Source: Collinsella sp. An307
GTDB lineage: Bacteria > Actinomycetota > Coriobacteriia > Coriobacteriales > Coriobacteriaceae
Length of the DNA stretch: 64,000 nucleotides
Direction of reading: 5' to 3'
Assembly (NCBI RefSeq): GCF_002161805.1
Contig: NZ_NFIP01000002.1
Location: 1 to 64,000 of the forward strand
Shown: piece by piece, positions 55,232 to 63,652 of the stretch
Position numbering within the stretch: position 1 is the first letter of the stretch
Layout of the letters: every line of letters starts with the position of its first letter
Position numbers and translations under genes: made by a program
Notes under the pieces: model-generated
Database searches by the model: none
Told to the model about the DNA's origin: nothing
The model's input: only the letters and a program-made list of their open reading frames with translations

Positions 55232-55442
55232 CCGGCGACGCGTGCCGTCCCGATGAGGCTCAAGTCGATCATGAGCGTATTCATGGGCACTCCCCGTCGA
55301 CACGTCAGTCTAGCGAAGCGATTATCTGGGCAAATCGTGCATTTTTTGCATTCGTGTGCGGCATGAAACCCGGCACACCTCAGTTTTACGCTCATAAACG
55401 ACTTGAGCTTGGGATGTTGTGGCTCGGTGGCCGGGGCGGTAA

Positions 55443-55470
55443 CGAAAAGGGCACCGTTGCCGGTGCCCTT
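55443..55470 (-). terminator. tRNA-Cys terminator
   Basis: On the minus strand AAGGGCACC (55470-55462) pairs with GGTGCCCTT (55455-55447), then TTCG. It ends the minus-strand tRNA unit. The rest of 55232-55442 shows no gene. Confidence 0.8.
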
Positions 55471-55479
55471 ACGATGCGA

Positions 55480-55553
55480 TGGAGGCGACGCCCAGATTCG
55501 AACTGGGGGTAAAGGCTTTGCAGGCCTCTGCCTTACCACTTGGCCACGTCGCC
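55480..55553 (-). tRNA. tRNA-Cys (GCA)
   Basis: Acceptor arms GGCGACG/CGTCGCC, anticodon loop CTGCAAA giving GCA, T arm CCCAG-TTCGAAT-CTGGG and encoded CCA; 74 nt. Confidence 0.95.
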
Positions 55554-55556
55554 GAT

Positions 55557-55588
55557 GAAAAAGGCCGAATGTATTCATCCGGCCCTTT
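55557..55588 (-). terminator. terminator between tRNA-Gly and tRNA-Cys
   Basis: On the minus strand GGGCCGGATG leads into a short loop and then CGGCCTTTTTC. It may be partly read through, since tRNA-Cys has no clear promoter of its own in the 43-bp gap. Confidence 0.6.
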
Positions 55589-55596
55589 ACATGCGA

Positions 55597-55672
55597 TGGA
55601 GCGGACAACGGGGCTCGAACCCGCGACCCCAACCTTGGCAAGGTTGTGCTCTACCAACTGAGCCATGTCCGC
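55597..55672 (-). tRNA. tRNA-Gly (GCC)
   Basis: Acceptor arms GCGGACA/TGTCCGC, D arm GCTCAGTTGGTAGAGC, anticodon loop TTGCCAA giving GCC, T arm GCGGG-TTCGAGC-CCCGT and encoded CCA; 76 nt. Confidence 0.95.
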
Positions 55673-55684
55673 TTGCAAGGAGAT

Positions 55685-55744
55685 ACTATACGGGACTCTC
55701 CAAAGGAATGCAAGCATTGTTTTGAAAAAATTTGCTGGGGTAGA
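55685..55744 (-). promoter_or_regulatory. tRNA-Gly/Cys promoter with AT-rich upstream element
   Basis: On the minus strand: -35 TTGCAT (55713-55708), 17-bp spacer, -10 TATAGT (55690-55685). CAAATTTTTTCAAA (55744-55731) lies upstream, differing at one base from the elements before tRNA-Leu and tRNA-Val. Confidence 0.75.
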
Positions 55745-55809
55745 ATAAACCCTACGTTGACACAGTGTCTGCGCAGGTAGGGCGCGCAGCTTAAACGAAA
55801 AGGACGCAC

Positions 55810-56730
55810 GTGCTCACCATCTCGCTCTTCATCATACTGGCCTTTCTTCTGGCTCGTTTTGTGATCGGGAGCGTTCAGCGCTATCTCGAGGGCAGGGCGC
55901 GGGGCCGCGCGTTCAAGCGCATGCTCACCCAGGGCAGGCTCGAGGCGGGGGTCTACGCCGACGCCCTCTGGTCCGCCACAACCTCCGGGGCGCGCAGGGT
56001 GCGCTCCCGCATCTCCAACGAGCAGCGCAACGCGATTCTGCAGGCGCGCCTGGAGATGCGCGAGGACTTCCTCGACGACACGGTGCCGGGGCTCTACCAA
56101 TACATCATTATCTTTCTCGTTTCGTCGGTCCTGGGTCTTGTGATAGAGACGATCTACACCTTTGTGGTCTTTGGCATCTGGGAGAGTCGTGTGGGGCTCG
56201 TATGGGGTCCGTTCTCGCCGCTCTACGGTGCGGGCGCGGTTCTGCTCACCATGGTGCTCTGGCGCCTGCGCAAAGAGTCGGTCTGGAAGGTCTTTCTCAT
56301 CTCCGCGGTGCTGGGGAGTGCGCTCGAGCAGGTGTCCGGTTGGAGTATGGAGCACTTTGCCCACTTGCAATCGTGGACCTATCTGGGGTTGCCGGACCAT
56401 ATCACCCAATGGGTAGCGTGGCGTTTTGTGGTTATGGGGGGCATTCTGGGCGTGGTGTGGTGCCGCGTCATCATGCCCGAGATGATCTACCGCATCGGGG
56501 AACCCACGTCGCGCCGCCAAGTGATCTTGGTGACGCTTCTGGCGGCGTTCATCGCCCTGGACGTGACGATGACGGTCGCCTGCTTCTGGCGCGCCGGCCA
56601 GCGGTTTGAGGGCGTGCCGCCGCGCAACAGTTTTGAGATGTATGTCGATACGCATTTTGACGACCGCTTTATGGCGGAGACGTTTGAGAACATGAGGATC
56701 GGTGAGGACATTCCGCCTGCCGCAAAGTAG
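55810..56730 (+). CDS. CmpB-like putative ABC-type permease membrane protein (PF06541 type)
   Basis: A 306-residue membrane protein. After an N-terminal membrane segment and a long basic cytoplasmic stretch (about residues 20-90), it has about five further segments with the family signature VGLVWGPFSPLYGAGAVLLT. Members are called putative ABC permeases, but no ATPase accompanies this one and the function is unknown. The GTG start follows AAAAGGA. Confidence 0.8.
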   Translation: MLTISLFIILAFLLARFVIGSVQRYLEGRARGRAFKRMLTQGRLEAGVYADALWSATTSGARRVRSRISNEQRNAILQARLEMREDFLDDTVPGLYQYIIIFLVSSVLGLVIETIYTFVVFGIWESRVGLVWGPFSPLYGAGAVLLTMVLWRLRKESVWKVFLISAVLGSALEQVSGWSMEHFAHLQSWTYLGLPDHITQWVAWRFVVMGGILGVVWCRVIMPEMIYRIGEPTSRRQVILVTLLAAFIALDVTMTVACFWRAGQRFEGVPPRNSFEMYVDTHFDDRFMAETFENMRIGEDIPPAAK

Positions 56731-56794
56731 CGCGTGGGGAGAGCTGCGGGGCGGCTCCGACTAGCGTCTGCGAGCAGGATATCGGCAGCGGTTC

Positions 56795-56844
56795 CAAACT
56801 TTTTCAAACTTTTGCTTTACAGGTCGCGCGGGCTTCGGTATATT
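56795..56844 (+). promoter_or_regulatory. tRNA-Val promoter with AT-rich upstream element
   Basis: -35 TTTACA (56816-56821), 17-bp spacer, -10 TATATT (56839-56844). Upstream is CAAACTTTTTCAAA (56795-56808), identical to the element before tRNA-Leu. Confidence 0.75.
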
Positions 56845-56874
56845 ATCCCTTGCGCTTGCGAGCGCACCCTGAAC

Positions 56875-56949
56875 GGGCGTTTAGCTCAGGGGGAGAGCGC
56901 TTCCCTGACACGGAAGAGGTCACAAGTTCAAATCTTGTAACGCCCACCA
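56875..56949 (+). tRNA. tRNA-Val (GAC)
   Basis: Acceptor arms GGGCGTT/AACGCCC, D arm AGCTCAGGGGGAGAGCG, anticodon stem CTTCC/GGAAG with loop CTGACAC giving GAC, T arm ACAAG-TTCAAAT-CTTGT, encoded CCA; 75 nt. Confidence 0.95.
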
Positions 56950-56960
56950 CGCATTGTAAG

Positions 56961-56986
56961 GCCAGAGCTTCGGCTCTGGCTTTTTT
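56961..56986 (+). terminator. tRNA-Val terminator
   Basis: GCCAGAGC, TTCG loop, GCTCTGGC, then TTTTTT. Confidence 0.9.
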
Positions 56987-57065
56987 CGTATCGAGTCTAC
57001 TGCTCAAGACGGTGCGGTGCCCCCCGACTCCGTCTAGCGCTCTAGGGCAAATAAGCAGCTGCCCA

Positions 57066-57695
57066 TCATGGTGTTTGCGATTTAGATAGCTGCTCGGCAT
57101 CAGTCTCCAAACAGAGCAGGGCACGCTTGCGGTCAAGACCGCCGGCGTACCCGGTGATTGATCCATCGGCCCCGATCACGCGATGGCACGGCACGATGAC
57201 CGATATGGGGTTGCGCCCCACTGCGCCGCCGACGGCGCGGGCAGAGACGCGGATCGCAGAAGGGCCCTCGCCGCGCGATGTGGCCTCGGCGCGCTTTGCG
57301 GAGGCGAGCTTGCTGGCGATGGCGCCGTACGTCGTGGTCTCACCGTAGGGAATCTCTATGAGCCTCGCCCACACCGCGCACTGGAAGGCGGACCCCATGA
57401 GGTGCAGCGGCGGCAGGGCGCCGGGGTCGCGCCCGGAGAAATAAGCGTCAAGCCACGTTTTGGCCGCGTCGAGAGCCAGGCGGGCGGAAGAGACATCCCT
57501 AGGGGAGAGCTGGGTTTGCGATGGGCCTTCAGCGTGCGTGCTCATATCGAAGGCGATGCCTGCCGATCCGACGGAGCCGTAGTGCTTCTGGCGCTCGAAC
57601 CATGCACCAATGAGCCCTTCGGTATCTGCCGCGAGCGTTAACTCGCCAAGGGGCGAGGGGTAGTTTTCGATCAACGACGGTATTAAGCGTTTCAC
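57066..57695 (-). CDS. ogt: methylated-DNA--protein-cysteine methyltransferase
   Basis: A 209-residue suicide repair protein that removes alkyl groups from O6-alkylguanine. The acceptor Cys lies in VIVPCHRVIG; the helix-turn-helix recognition part includes FQCAVWARLIEIPYGETTTYGAIA, quoted here as IPYGETTTYGAIA. About 20 extra residues (AKRAEATSRGEGPSAIRVSA) are inserted between that helix and the RAVGGAVGRNP arginine-finger segment. The start is GTG, overlapping the glycosylase stop (GTGA), so the two repair genes are coupled. Confidence 0.93.
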   Translation of the reverse strand: MKRLIPSLIENYPSPLGELTLAADTEGLIGAWFERQKHYGSVGSAGIAFDMSTHAEGPSQTQLSPRDVSSARLALDAAKTWLDAYFSGRDPGALPPLHLMGSAFQCAVWARLIEIPYGETTTYGAIASKLASAKRAEATSRGEGPSAIRVSARAVGGAVGRNPISVIVPCHRVIGADGSITGYAGGLDRKRALLCLETDAEQLSKSQTP

Positions 57696-58366
57696 GCGGT
57701 TTTCTCCCCGGTCCTGTTTTTGCTTGCCATTCTATTGGGCGCCCAGTCGCGCATACCGGGGATCGCCCCGCCGGCGATGGCCCACAGGTACAGGCTCGCC
57801 GTGCTGCCGTAGGGGCTGTAGCGCCGCCGGTACTTGGCGAACAGCTCGGGCGTGATGCAGCGATGGTGGTAGAGCATGCGCATACCGCGCTGGATCGCCA
57901 AGTCGTCCCACGAGAGCACGTTTGGGCGCTCGAGGCAGAACAGTAGAATCATCTCGGCGGTCCAACGGCCGATGCCCGGGAGCTCGTCGAGGGCGCGGAT
58001 GGCCTCCTCGTCCGGCATGCGCGCGACGGACGCAAGGTCGAACGCGCCCGTCTCGATCCGCCGTGCGAACTCCATGAGATAGCCCGCCTTGCGAAATGTC
58101 ATGCCGAGTGCCTGCAGCTCGCCCTCACCCGCGGCAAGTACCGTCTCGGGCGTGACCTCGCCCAAGCGTTCGCACATGCGCCTCCAGATGGTCGCCTGCG
58201 CCTTGGTGGAGATCTGCTGGCCGATGATGTGGTGTATGACCGAGGAGAATAGGTCGGGGTCGATTTCGCGCTCGACAGGTCCTATCTGCTCGATGGCATC
58301 GCCGAGCCGAGGGTCGCGCGAGGCGAGCCATGATGTCTCAACCTCTCCGTAGCGAAACACCGCCAT
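57692..58366 (-). CDS. DNA-3-methyladenine glycosylase II-like (HhH-GPD)
   Basis: A 224-residue base-excision glycosylase of the AlkA branch of the HhH-GPD superfamily, without the N-terminal TBP-like domain of E. coli AlkA. Motifs: VIHHIIGQQISTKAQATIW, the helix-hairpin-helix LPGIGRWTAEMILLF, and the catalytic Asp in SWDDLAIQRGM. It removes alkylated purines. AAGGAGG precedes the ATG. It is translationally coupled to ogt, a small alkylation-damage operon. Confidence 0.92.
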   Translation of the reverse strand: MAVFRYGEVETSWLASRDPRLGDAIEQIGPVEREIDPDLFSSVIHHIIGQQISTKAQATIWRRMCERLGEVTPETVLAAGEGELQALGMTFRKAGYLMEFARRIETGAFDLASVARMPDEEAIRALDELPGIGRWTAEMILLFCLERPNVLSWDDLAIQRGMRMLYHHRCITPELFAKYRRRYSPYGSTASLYLWAIAGGAIPGMRDWAPNRMASKNRTGEKTA

Positions 58367-58499
58367 GGCGATCCTCCTTCATCACGTTCGGTTTTCTATC
58401 ACATATGATATCTGCGTTGGGAGGAGAGAGCGCAACCTGCTTTGGAGAAAAGTCGGCATGAGTGATTCTGCGAGTAGTTCTGTTGTTTGGAGAGGCGCC

Positions 58500-58964
58500 A
58501 TGAGTGTTCGGCTCCGTACTATCAATCGAACTGAGATGCCCCTGCTTGAGCCGCTCTATCTCGAGTTGGCGCGGCACCACAATGAGGTCTCGGCACATTT
58601 CAGAGGTAGCTACCCTTCTGTTTCTGTTGAAGACCAGATAAAGGAGTGCGTCGAAGATATCGCTGCCGGCAAATCTTTTGTTGCGGTCGCCGAGCAGGGC
58701 GGCGGGATTGTGGCGTTTTGCAAGGTGGACATCGTTGGTGACCGAGGTTATCTCGAAGAGTTGGTGGTAAAGCCGGAATACAGAGGGCAGGGAATAGGCT
58801 CGAAACTCATGGATTGGGCCGACGGCGTCTTCCTCGAGCACGGGGTTCGCCAAGTGGAGCTGTTGGTTGTTGTGGGCAATGAAGATGCGCGCCGCTTCTA
58901 TGAGCAGCGTGGGTTCCTGCCCTCGGTGCTAGAGATGAAGAGAGTCCAACCTACAGGTTGCTGA
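58500..58964 (+). CDS. GNAT-family N-acetyltransferase
   Basis: A 154-residue single-domain acetyltransferase: DRGYLEELVVKPEYRGQGIG with the acetyl-CoA loop YRGQGIGSKLM, then NEDARRFYEQRGF. The start at 58500 is 7 bases after GGAGAGG; an in-frame ATG at 58458 has a poorer site. It is divergent from the alkylation-repair pair. Codon use is less biased than its neighbours. Substrate unknown. Confidence 0.87.
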   Translation: MSVRLRTINRTEMPLLEPLYLELARHHNEVSAHFRGSYPSVSVEDQIKECVEDIAAGKSFVAVAEQGGGIVAFCKVDIVGDRGYLEELVVKPEYRGQGIGSKLMDWADGVFLEHGVRQVELLVVVGNEDARRFYEQRGFLPSVLEMKRVQPTGC

Positions 58965-59013
58965 CGTATCTTGATGGGCAAACGAGTGCCTATGCGCTTC
59001 ATGTGCAGTGCTA

Positions 59014-59199
59014 TGGTCAAATCACCCTTTGAGAGGGCATCTGGAGACAGCCGCGAACGTATGGTGATGCGATTCGGACGGTCGCCGGCGGGGGAGAATG
59101 GGGCTTTTGGCGCGTTGGATGGCGTAACGAGCGTCCGCAGCTGCTGCCATCGCCGCCTGTGGCCTTCCGTGTTCGCCCCCTCGCAGGGTGATTTGACCA
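59014..59199. repeat. 186-bp MITE-like element with near-perfect terminal inverted repeats
   Basis: TGGTCAAATCACCCT (59014-59028) recurs inverted at 59185-59199 without mismatch; extending inward, 22 of 25 positions pair (AGAGGGC against AGGGGGC). Inside lies GC-rich sequence with no convincing gene, although frames are open on both strands. This accounts for most of the 434-bp gap 58965-59398. Confidence 0.7.
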
Positions 59200-59398
59200 C
59201 ATCGGCAATCGCGAACAGCGAGAAAGGCTGCGATGTGGGAGCAGAAGCCCTATCAACCTCGCCGGTGTTTTTGATAAGAAGATCAAGCCTCTTTCCAAGG
59301 TTGCTGCTGCACTATAGCGCTCTTTGTCCTGCACGGTTCACACGGCATTTGGGCGGGTAGCATCTCAGTGAAGGCGGACAGGGCGGGAGGTGTCCGGA

Positions 59399-59812
59399 AT
59401 GAGGATGTGGCTAGGGCGTGCCGGCAAGGCGGTATCGACCGCAGTCGTCGTCTATCTTCTTCTTTGGCTGGCGTGCATCCTGTGGTTCTGGATGAGTCTA
59501 CCGTTTTCCGGCGGCGGCATCTTTGCGTACACCCTCATTGCGTATTATCTGACGCTGCCCGGTGCGGCGGCAATTATTTGTGCCCTGATCGGATGGTGTG
59601 CAGAGCTTGGGCGCGTTCGCTGGTTTGCACCGCTTGCCGGCGCACTGCTGTATGTTGCGGCGCTGCTGCTAACCTTCAGCTTGTCAACGGCGCTAGGTAT
59701 CGCAAACATTGCGCCCGTTGGCCTTGCGGCGTTTCTGGCGGGGCTAGCGCCCGGCGCCATCGGCTTCTTGTGCGGATGGCTGCTGAGGAGATTTAGGGAC
59801 AGCCGCCGTTAA
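59399..59812 (+). CDS. hypothetical four-helix membrane protein
   Basis: A 137-residue protein with a basic start and four hydrophobic segments (about residues 12-34, 42-62, 72-92, 98-128), ending RRFRDSRR. I do not recognise the family. The ATG at 59399 lies 8 bases after GGGAGG; a GTG 9 bases upstream overlaps that site and is rejected. It converges on the XRE/DUF2975 unit. Confidence 0.65.
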   Translation: MRMWLGRAGKAVSTAVVVYLLLWLACILWFWMSLPFSGGGIFAYTLIAYYLTLPGAAAIICALIGWCAELGRVRWFAPLAGALLYVAALLLTFSLSTALGIANIAPVGLAAFLAGLAPGAIGFLCGWLLRRFRDSRR

Positions 59813-59851
59813 CGTGAGGTCGCGTAGCGAAGCAGCTTCGCTTGTCTCACG
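59813..59851. terminator. hairpin between convergent genes
   Basis: CGTGAG (59813-59818) pairs with CTCACG (59846-59851), enclosing AGCGAAGC/GCTTCGCT (59826-59833 with 59835-59842). No T-run on the plus strand, so termination is only likely, not certain. Confidence 0.45.
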
Positions 59852-59897
59852 ACCATCTGACGGCCCAGTTGGTAGCGTTGTGATCGCTGGGGTGTCG

Positions 59898-60107
59898 TTA
59901 CTCCTCGTCTGGTTCGTAGTCCAGAATATCTCCTGGCTTACAGTTGAGTTCGCGGCACAGGGCATCGAGTGTCGAGAAGCGAACGGCAACGACTCTGCCG
60001 GTCTTGATGCGCGAGAGGTTCGTCTCCGAAAGGCCTACGCGCTCTGCCAAGTCTTTCGAGCGTATTTTGCGGTCCGCGAGGACCCGGTCGAGACGAAGGA
60101 CGATCAT
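59898..60107 (-). CDS. XRE/Cro-type HTH regulator (YozG-like)
   Basis: A 69-residue protein consisting of one helix-turn-helix domain: MIVLRLDRVLADRKIRSKDL, then AERVGLSETNLSRIKTGR as the recognition part and LDALCRELNCKPGDILDYEP, the standard end of this family. GAGGAG precedes the ATG at 60107. It follows the DUF2975 gene by 7 bp, a common pairing in Gram-positives, and probably controls the pair. Confidence 0.92.
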   Translation of the reverse strand: MIVLRLDRVLADRKIRSKDLAERVGLSETNLSRIKTGRVVAVRFSTLDALCRELNCKPGDILDYEPDEE

Positions 60108-60114
60108 GGGCTCC

Positions 60115-60615
60115 TCAAATCGTTCCATCATCTTGCTGCTGCAGGATGCACCCGTATTCGAATACTTTAGAGGTAGCGAGGATGAGGCAGCCGCAGGCGG
60201 TCGCGGGGATGTTCACCATAGTGCCAATATAGGCTCCGCCTAAGAGATGGGCAATGAGGAAGCCGAATGGCGCCGAGGCAATACCTGCTCCCAGTACGAG
60301 AAACGATATGAGCTTGAGGTCGCGCGTGTTCTCTGGGCGAAATGGATCGCCCGTACGGCTAACCCTTCCAAGTAGATTCTGTCCGATAAACATCGCAACC
60401 GCCGTTATGCCGGCGAATAAGATACCCTCCGCTACACCACCGATGCCCTTTGTAAGTTCAACGGACACTCCCGGTGTCGGATATAGAGCCATGTAGAAGG
60501 TGATGGCAATAGGGGCGAGGAGAAGAACAAACATGAGTAGCAAAACGATGCGCGCTAGGGTGCAGGTGAACTTAATGTTCTGGCGTGCCGGCTTTCGTTC
60601 GTTGATGAGCGACAT
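60115..60615 (-). CDS. DUF2975 membrane protein
   Basis: A 166-residue membrane protein with four hydrophobic segments (about residues 18-42, 60-82, 100-122, 132-152) and the family motif FRPENTRDLKLISFLVLG. DUF2975 proteins are almost always paired with a small XRE regulator, as here. Their function is not known. GGAGG precedes the ATG at 60615. Confidence 0.85.
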   Translation of the reverse strand: MSLINERKPARQNIKFTCTLARIVLLLMFVLLLAPIAITFYMALYPTPGVSVELTKGIGGVAEGILFAGITAVAMFIGQNLLGRVSRTGDPFRPENTRDLKLISFLVLGAGIASAPFGFLIAHLLGGAYIGTMVNIPATACGCLILATSKVFEYGCILQQQDDGTI

Positions 60616-60653
60616 GTTGGCTACCTCCACTGCCCTTGGATTCCACAACATTA

Positions 60654-60686
60654 ATTGTAAGCCCGATAATTGTCGATAATCGACAA
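60654..60686 (-). promoter_or_regulatory. DUF2975/XRE promoter with TTGTCGA dyad
   Basis: TTGTCGA-TTA-TCGACAA on the minus strand (60686-60670) is a perfect 7-bp inverted repeat; a second ATTATCG half follows it. TACAAT (60659-60654) is a likely -10. The XRE protein is the obvious candidate to bind the dyad. The region 60616-60767 has no gene. Confidence 0.55.
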
Positions 60687-60767
60687 ATAATCATCGTTAA
60701 TCGGCAGTTGGTCGAGATGATGGGATGAGCGGCTCTACCGTAGAGAGGAACTGTTTTATATGCGGCG

Positions 60768-62078
60768 CTAGCAGCCTGTGACGTCGGTTTTACCAATCAT
60801 GATGTTCAGGATCTCGACGTCGGTGGGCTTCATGCCAACGCGTCCCACATAGCCCATACTCGCGATGGTCTCCTCGAGCGAGCCACGCACCAGGCCCTCG
60901 CCGGCGTGGAAACCATGCCCCGCGCGCGCCATTTCAAGTCCCACGAGTGCGGCGTCCACCGCGGTTGCGATCTTGGCGGCGCAGCTTGACTTGGCGCCGT
61001 CGCAGACGATGCCGCCTACGTTGCCGAGTGTGTTGACGATGGTGCCAGCAACCTCCTCATAGGTGCCCCCGTCCATCCAGCAGATGGCGGCGCCGGCGCC
61101 CGCGGCGGCGCACACCACGCCGCAAAAGGCCGAGAGGCTGCCGATGTAACTCTTGAGGTGAACGGCGGTGAGGTCGGAGACGGCGAGTGCGCGCAGCAGG
61201 CGCTCATGGTCGACGCCGAGTGCCTCGGCATATTCCAATACGGGCAGGGCGCAGGTGATGCCCTGGTTGCCACTTCCGCAGTTGATCACAACCGGCTTAG
61301 GGCAGCCGTTCATGCGCGCGTCGGACCCTGCGGCGGCGCGCGCCCGGGCGCGCACAGCGTGGCTCTCGCCAAAACGCGCAAGGAGCGTCCGGCCCACCTC
61401 GGCGCCCCAGGGGTGCTCAAGACCCTCGCGCGAGATGGCGTCGTTCAGCTCAAGCTGGCGCTCGAGCGCGGTGCGCGCCGCGCCCAGGTCGGCCCGGTCG
61501 GCAAAGTCGAGAATGCCCTCGATGGTGAGCAGGTCGTTTGTCACTTGCGCGTCCGCGACGGCGTCATCTGCGGAGGCAGCGCCGGCGCTGTGCACGGTTT
61601 TGCCGTCGAGTTCGACGAGGGCGACGTCGGTATGGTGCTCGGCGATGACGACGCGCGCCGTGTGGCCGCCGCCGGTGGCCGTCACGTCGATATAGAGGTT
61701 GGGCACGTCCTCCACGAGCTCGACGGTGCAATACGCCGGCTCGGCGAGAAGCTCGCGCGTGCGCGCGATGTCCTGCTCGGTCACGCTCTCGAGCGCCTCG
61801 AGGGCACTCTCGGCGTTGCCACCCACGGCGCCCAGCGTCGCCGCGGCCTCGATACCGTGCATGCCGTCTGAGTTGGGTACGGTCACGCTCTTCACGTTTT
61901 TGATGATGTTGCCGGAGCAGCCGGCGCGCAGATGCTCCGGCTCGCAGCCAAGCGTCTTGCGCGCGAGGGCGGCGGCGTAGGCGACGGCGATGGGCTCGGT
62001 GCAGCCGAGGGCGCAAACGAGCTCCCGCATGAGGATGGCGCGGTATGCTCGGTAGATGTTCTCGGTCTGCTTGCCCAT
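60768..62078 (-). CDS. L-cysteine desulfidase / CyuA (UPF0597) family enzyme
   Basis: A 436-residue enzyme of the L-serine dehydratase alpha-like family that includes archaeal cysteine desulfidase and E. coli CyuA/YhaM. Cysteines expected to hold a catalytic [4Fe-4S] cluster occur in ALGCTEPIA (Cys25), INCGSGNQG and VCDGAKSSCAAK. The likely reaction is L-cysteine to pyruvate, ammonia and sulfide, useful in an anaerobe that grows on amino acids; the substrate is inferred. GAGGAGG precedes the ATG. Confidence 0.87.
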   Translation of the reverse strand: MGKQTENIYRAYRAILMRELVCALGCTEPIAVAYAAALARKTLGCEPEHLRAGCSGNIIKNVKSVTVPNSDGMHGIEAAATLGAVGGNAESALEALESVTEQDIARTRELLAEPAYCTVELVEDVPNLYIDVTATGGGHTARVVIAEHHTDVALVELDGKTVHSAGAASADDAVADAQVTNDLLTIEGILDFADRADLGAARTALERQLELNDAISREGLEHPWGAEVGRTLLARFGESHAVRARARAAAGSDARMNGCPKPVVINCGSGNQGITCALPVLEYAEALGVDHERLLRALAVSDLTAVHLKSYIGSLSAFCGVVCAAAGAGAAICWMDGGTYEEVAGTIVNTLGNVGGIVCDGAKSSCAAKIATAVDAALVGLEMARAGHGFHAGEGLVRGSLEETIASMGYVGRVGMKPTDVEILNIMIGKTDVTGC

Positions 62079-62410
62079 GGGTCCTCCTCGGTGTGCCGTC
62101 GCCGGTATCTTGGCCTAGTCCGCGAAAGAGTATCCCATATCGTTGCGGTTCGGGGCAAAGGCACTCGGGTGGAAGGGCTTGGGGCTAGGGCTCAAGGGCT
62201 CGGAACAAGGATCCGGAGCCCTGCTCGCAAGGGGAAGAAGCGTTTCATAAGAGGGCGAGGGTCCTGCAGTCGCTCGGTCTTTTATCAACTTGTTCTGACA
62301 AGTTTGCGAATTGCTTGAATATACGTACTGATAGGTTCACTATGCTGCGACGGGGCGGAAGTAACCGACCCGCTCTGCTATAGACAAGTTGATTATGCCG
62401 AGGGGACGGT
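62079..62410. other. gene-free region upstream of MFS gene with ACAAGTT motifs
   Basis: No coding frame was found in these 332 bases. AACTTGT-TCTG-ACAAGTT (62287-62304) is a 7-bp inverted repeat, and ACAAGTTGAT (62384-62393) is the exact inverse of ATCAACTTGT (62284-62293). These sites lie in the likely promoter area of the MFS gene. Confidence 0.5.
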
Positions 62411-63628
62411 ATGCAATCGCTTCAGCTGCGCTACGGCGCCCTGCAGTTTTTCTACTACATAGCTACCTGCGCCGCATGTGCGTTCGTGACGGTGGTGTTG
62501 CAGTATCGAGGACTCGATAACACGCAGGTCGGCATCGTGACGGCATCGGCGTGCGTCCTCTCTGTTCTCGCTGGCCCGGTGCTCTCGCGCGTGGCGGCGC
62601 GCTTCTCGCTTGCCCAGGTCGCCCGGCTTTTTGATGTCGAGTTCATCGCGCTGGAGGTGCTCTTTGCGGCGATCATCGTGGTGCCGCTTCCCATTCCTGC
62701 GGTTATGATCGCCTACATTCTGCTCTACGGCGCGATCATGATCTCATCACCTCTTACCTCGCAGATCGCGATTGACTACCTGCGTGCCGGCAAGCCCATC
62801 AACTTTGGTCTCGCACGCGGCATGGGTTCGGTAAGTTACGCGATATGCGCTGCCCTGGCAGGGCAAGGGGTAAACGTGCTGGGGCCTGCGGTGCTCCTTC
62901 CGGTGTTTGTCATCTCTGCTGCGGCATTTCTTATATCTATGCATGCCCTGCCGCCTATCGCTCCCCGCGAGGCGGAAGGCACGCCGCCGACCGCCCCGTC
63001 TGCGCCGGCACGCGGTAGGGGAGTGGCCGCCTTCGTTGCGCGCTACCGGCTCCTCATGCTCATCCTCGTGGGCTTTGGCTTTGCCTATTCGGCGAGCTCA
63101 TGCCTGTCGACCTACCTCATTAACATCGTCACCTCGCTCGGTGGCGACGTGTCGCTCTACGGTATCGGCATCTTCTTGAATGCCATGAGCGAGCTGCCGT
63201 TCATGGCGCTTGTCCCGCGCCTGCGTCGGCGTTTTGGCACGGGTGCGCTGCTTATGGTTGCGGCCGTGGCCTACCTTGCGCGGAACCTTTTGATTTCGTT
63301 CGCGCCGTCGTTGCCGGTGGTGTTTTTGGGCCTTGCCTTCCAGGGCCTCAGCTTCGGTACGCTCACCTCGCTTCTCACCTATTACGTGGGCGAGACCTGT
63401 GAGGAGGCCGATGGCATGCTCGGCCAGACCCTCATTGCGATTATGACCTCGGGCTTTGGCTCCATGGCGGGCAACTACCTGGGCGGCAGGCTGCAGGACA
63501 CGCTCGGTCTCGACGCCATGTTTGTCTACGCCGCCGCGTGCACGGTGATAGGCGTTGCGTTCCTCATAGCGGGCGGCGTGCTCGAGCGCCGGCGCGCATC
63601 GGTGGCTGCAGCGCGCCGTGCGGCCTAG
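62411..63628 (+). CDS. MFS transporter (MFS_1-like)
   Basis: A 405-residue major facilitator with 12 predicted membrane segments and a central cytoplasmic loop near residues 178-205 (PREAEGTPPTAPSAPARGRG). It resembles the PF12832/LacY-nucleoside permease-like group by its N-terminal LRYGALQFFYYIATCA. The cargo cannot be told. GAGGGGA precedes the ATG. Confidence 0.82.
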   Translation: MQSLQLRYGALQFFYYIATCAACAFVTVVLQYRGLDNTQVGIVTASACVLSVLAGPVLSRVAARFSLAQVARLFDVEFIALEVLFAAIIVVPLPIPAVMIAYILLYGAIMISSPLTSQIAIDYLRAGKPINFGLARGMGSVSYAICAALAGQGVNVLGPAVLLPVFVISAAAFLISMHALPPIAPREAEGTPPTAPSAPARGRGVAAFVARYRLLMLILVGFGFAYSASSCLSTYLINIVTSLGGDVSLYGIGIFLNAMSELPFMALVPRLRRRFGTGALLMVAAVAYLARNLLISFAPSLPVVFLGLAFQGLSFGTLTSLLTYYVGETCEEADGMLGQTLIAIMTSGFGSMAGNYLGGRLQDTLGLDAMFVYAAACTVIGVAFLIAGGVLERRRASVAAARRAA

Positions 63629-63652
63629 GCTGCGCCCTCGAGCGGGCTCGCG

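Noticed and set aside
58971-59360. Frames on both strands in the 59-kb gap
   Set aside because: They run through the inverted-repeat element, have arginine/serine-rich shadow composition and no ribosome site.
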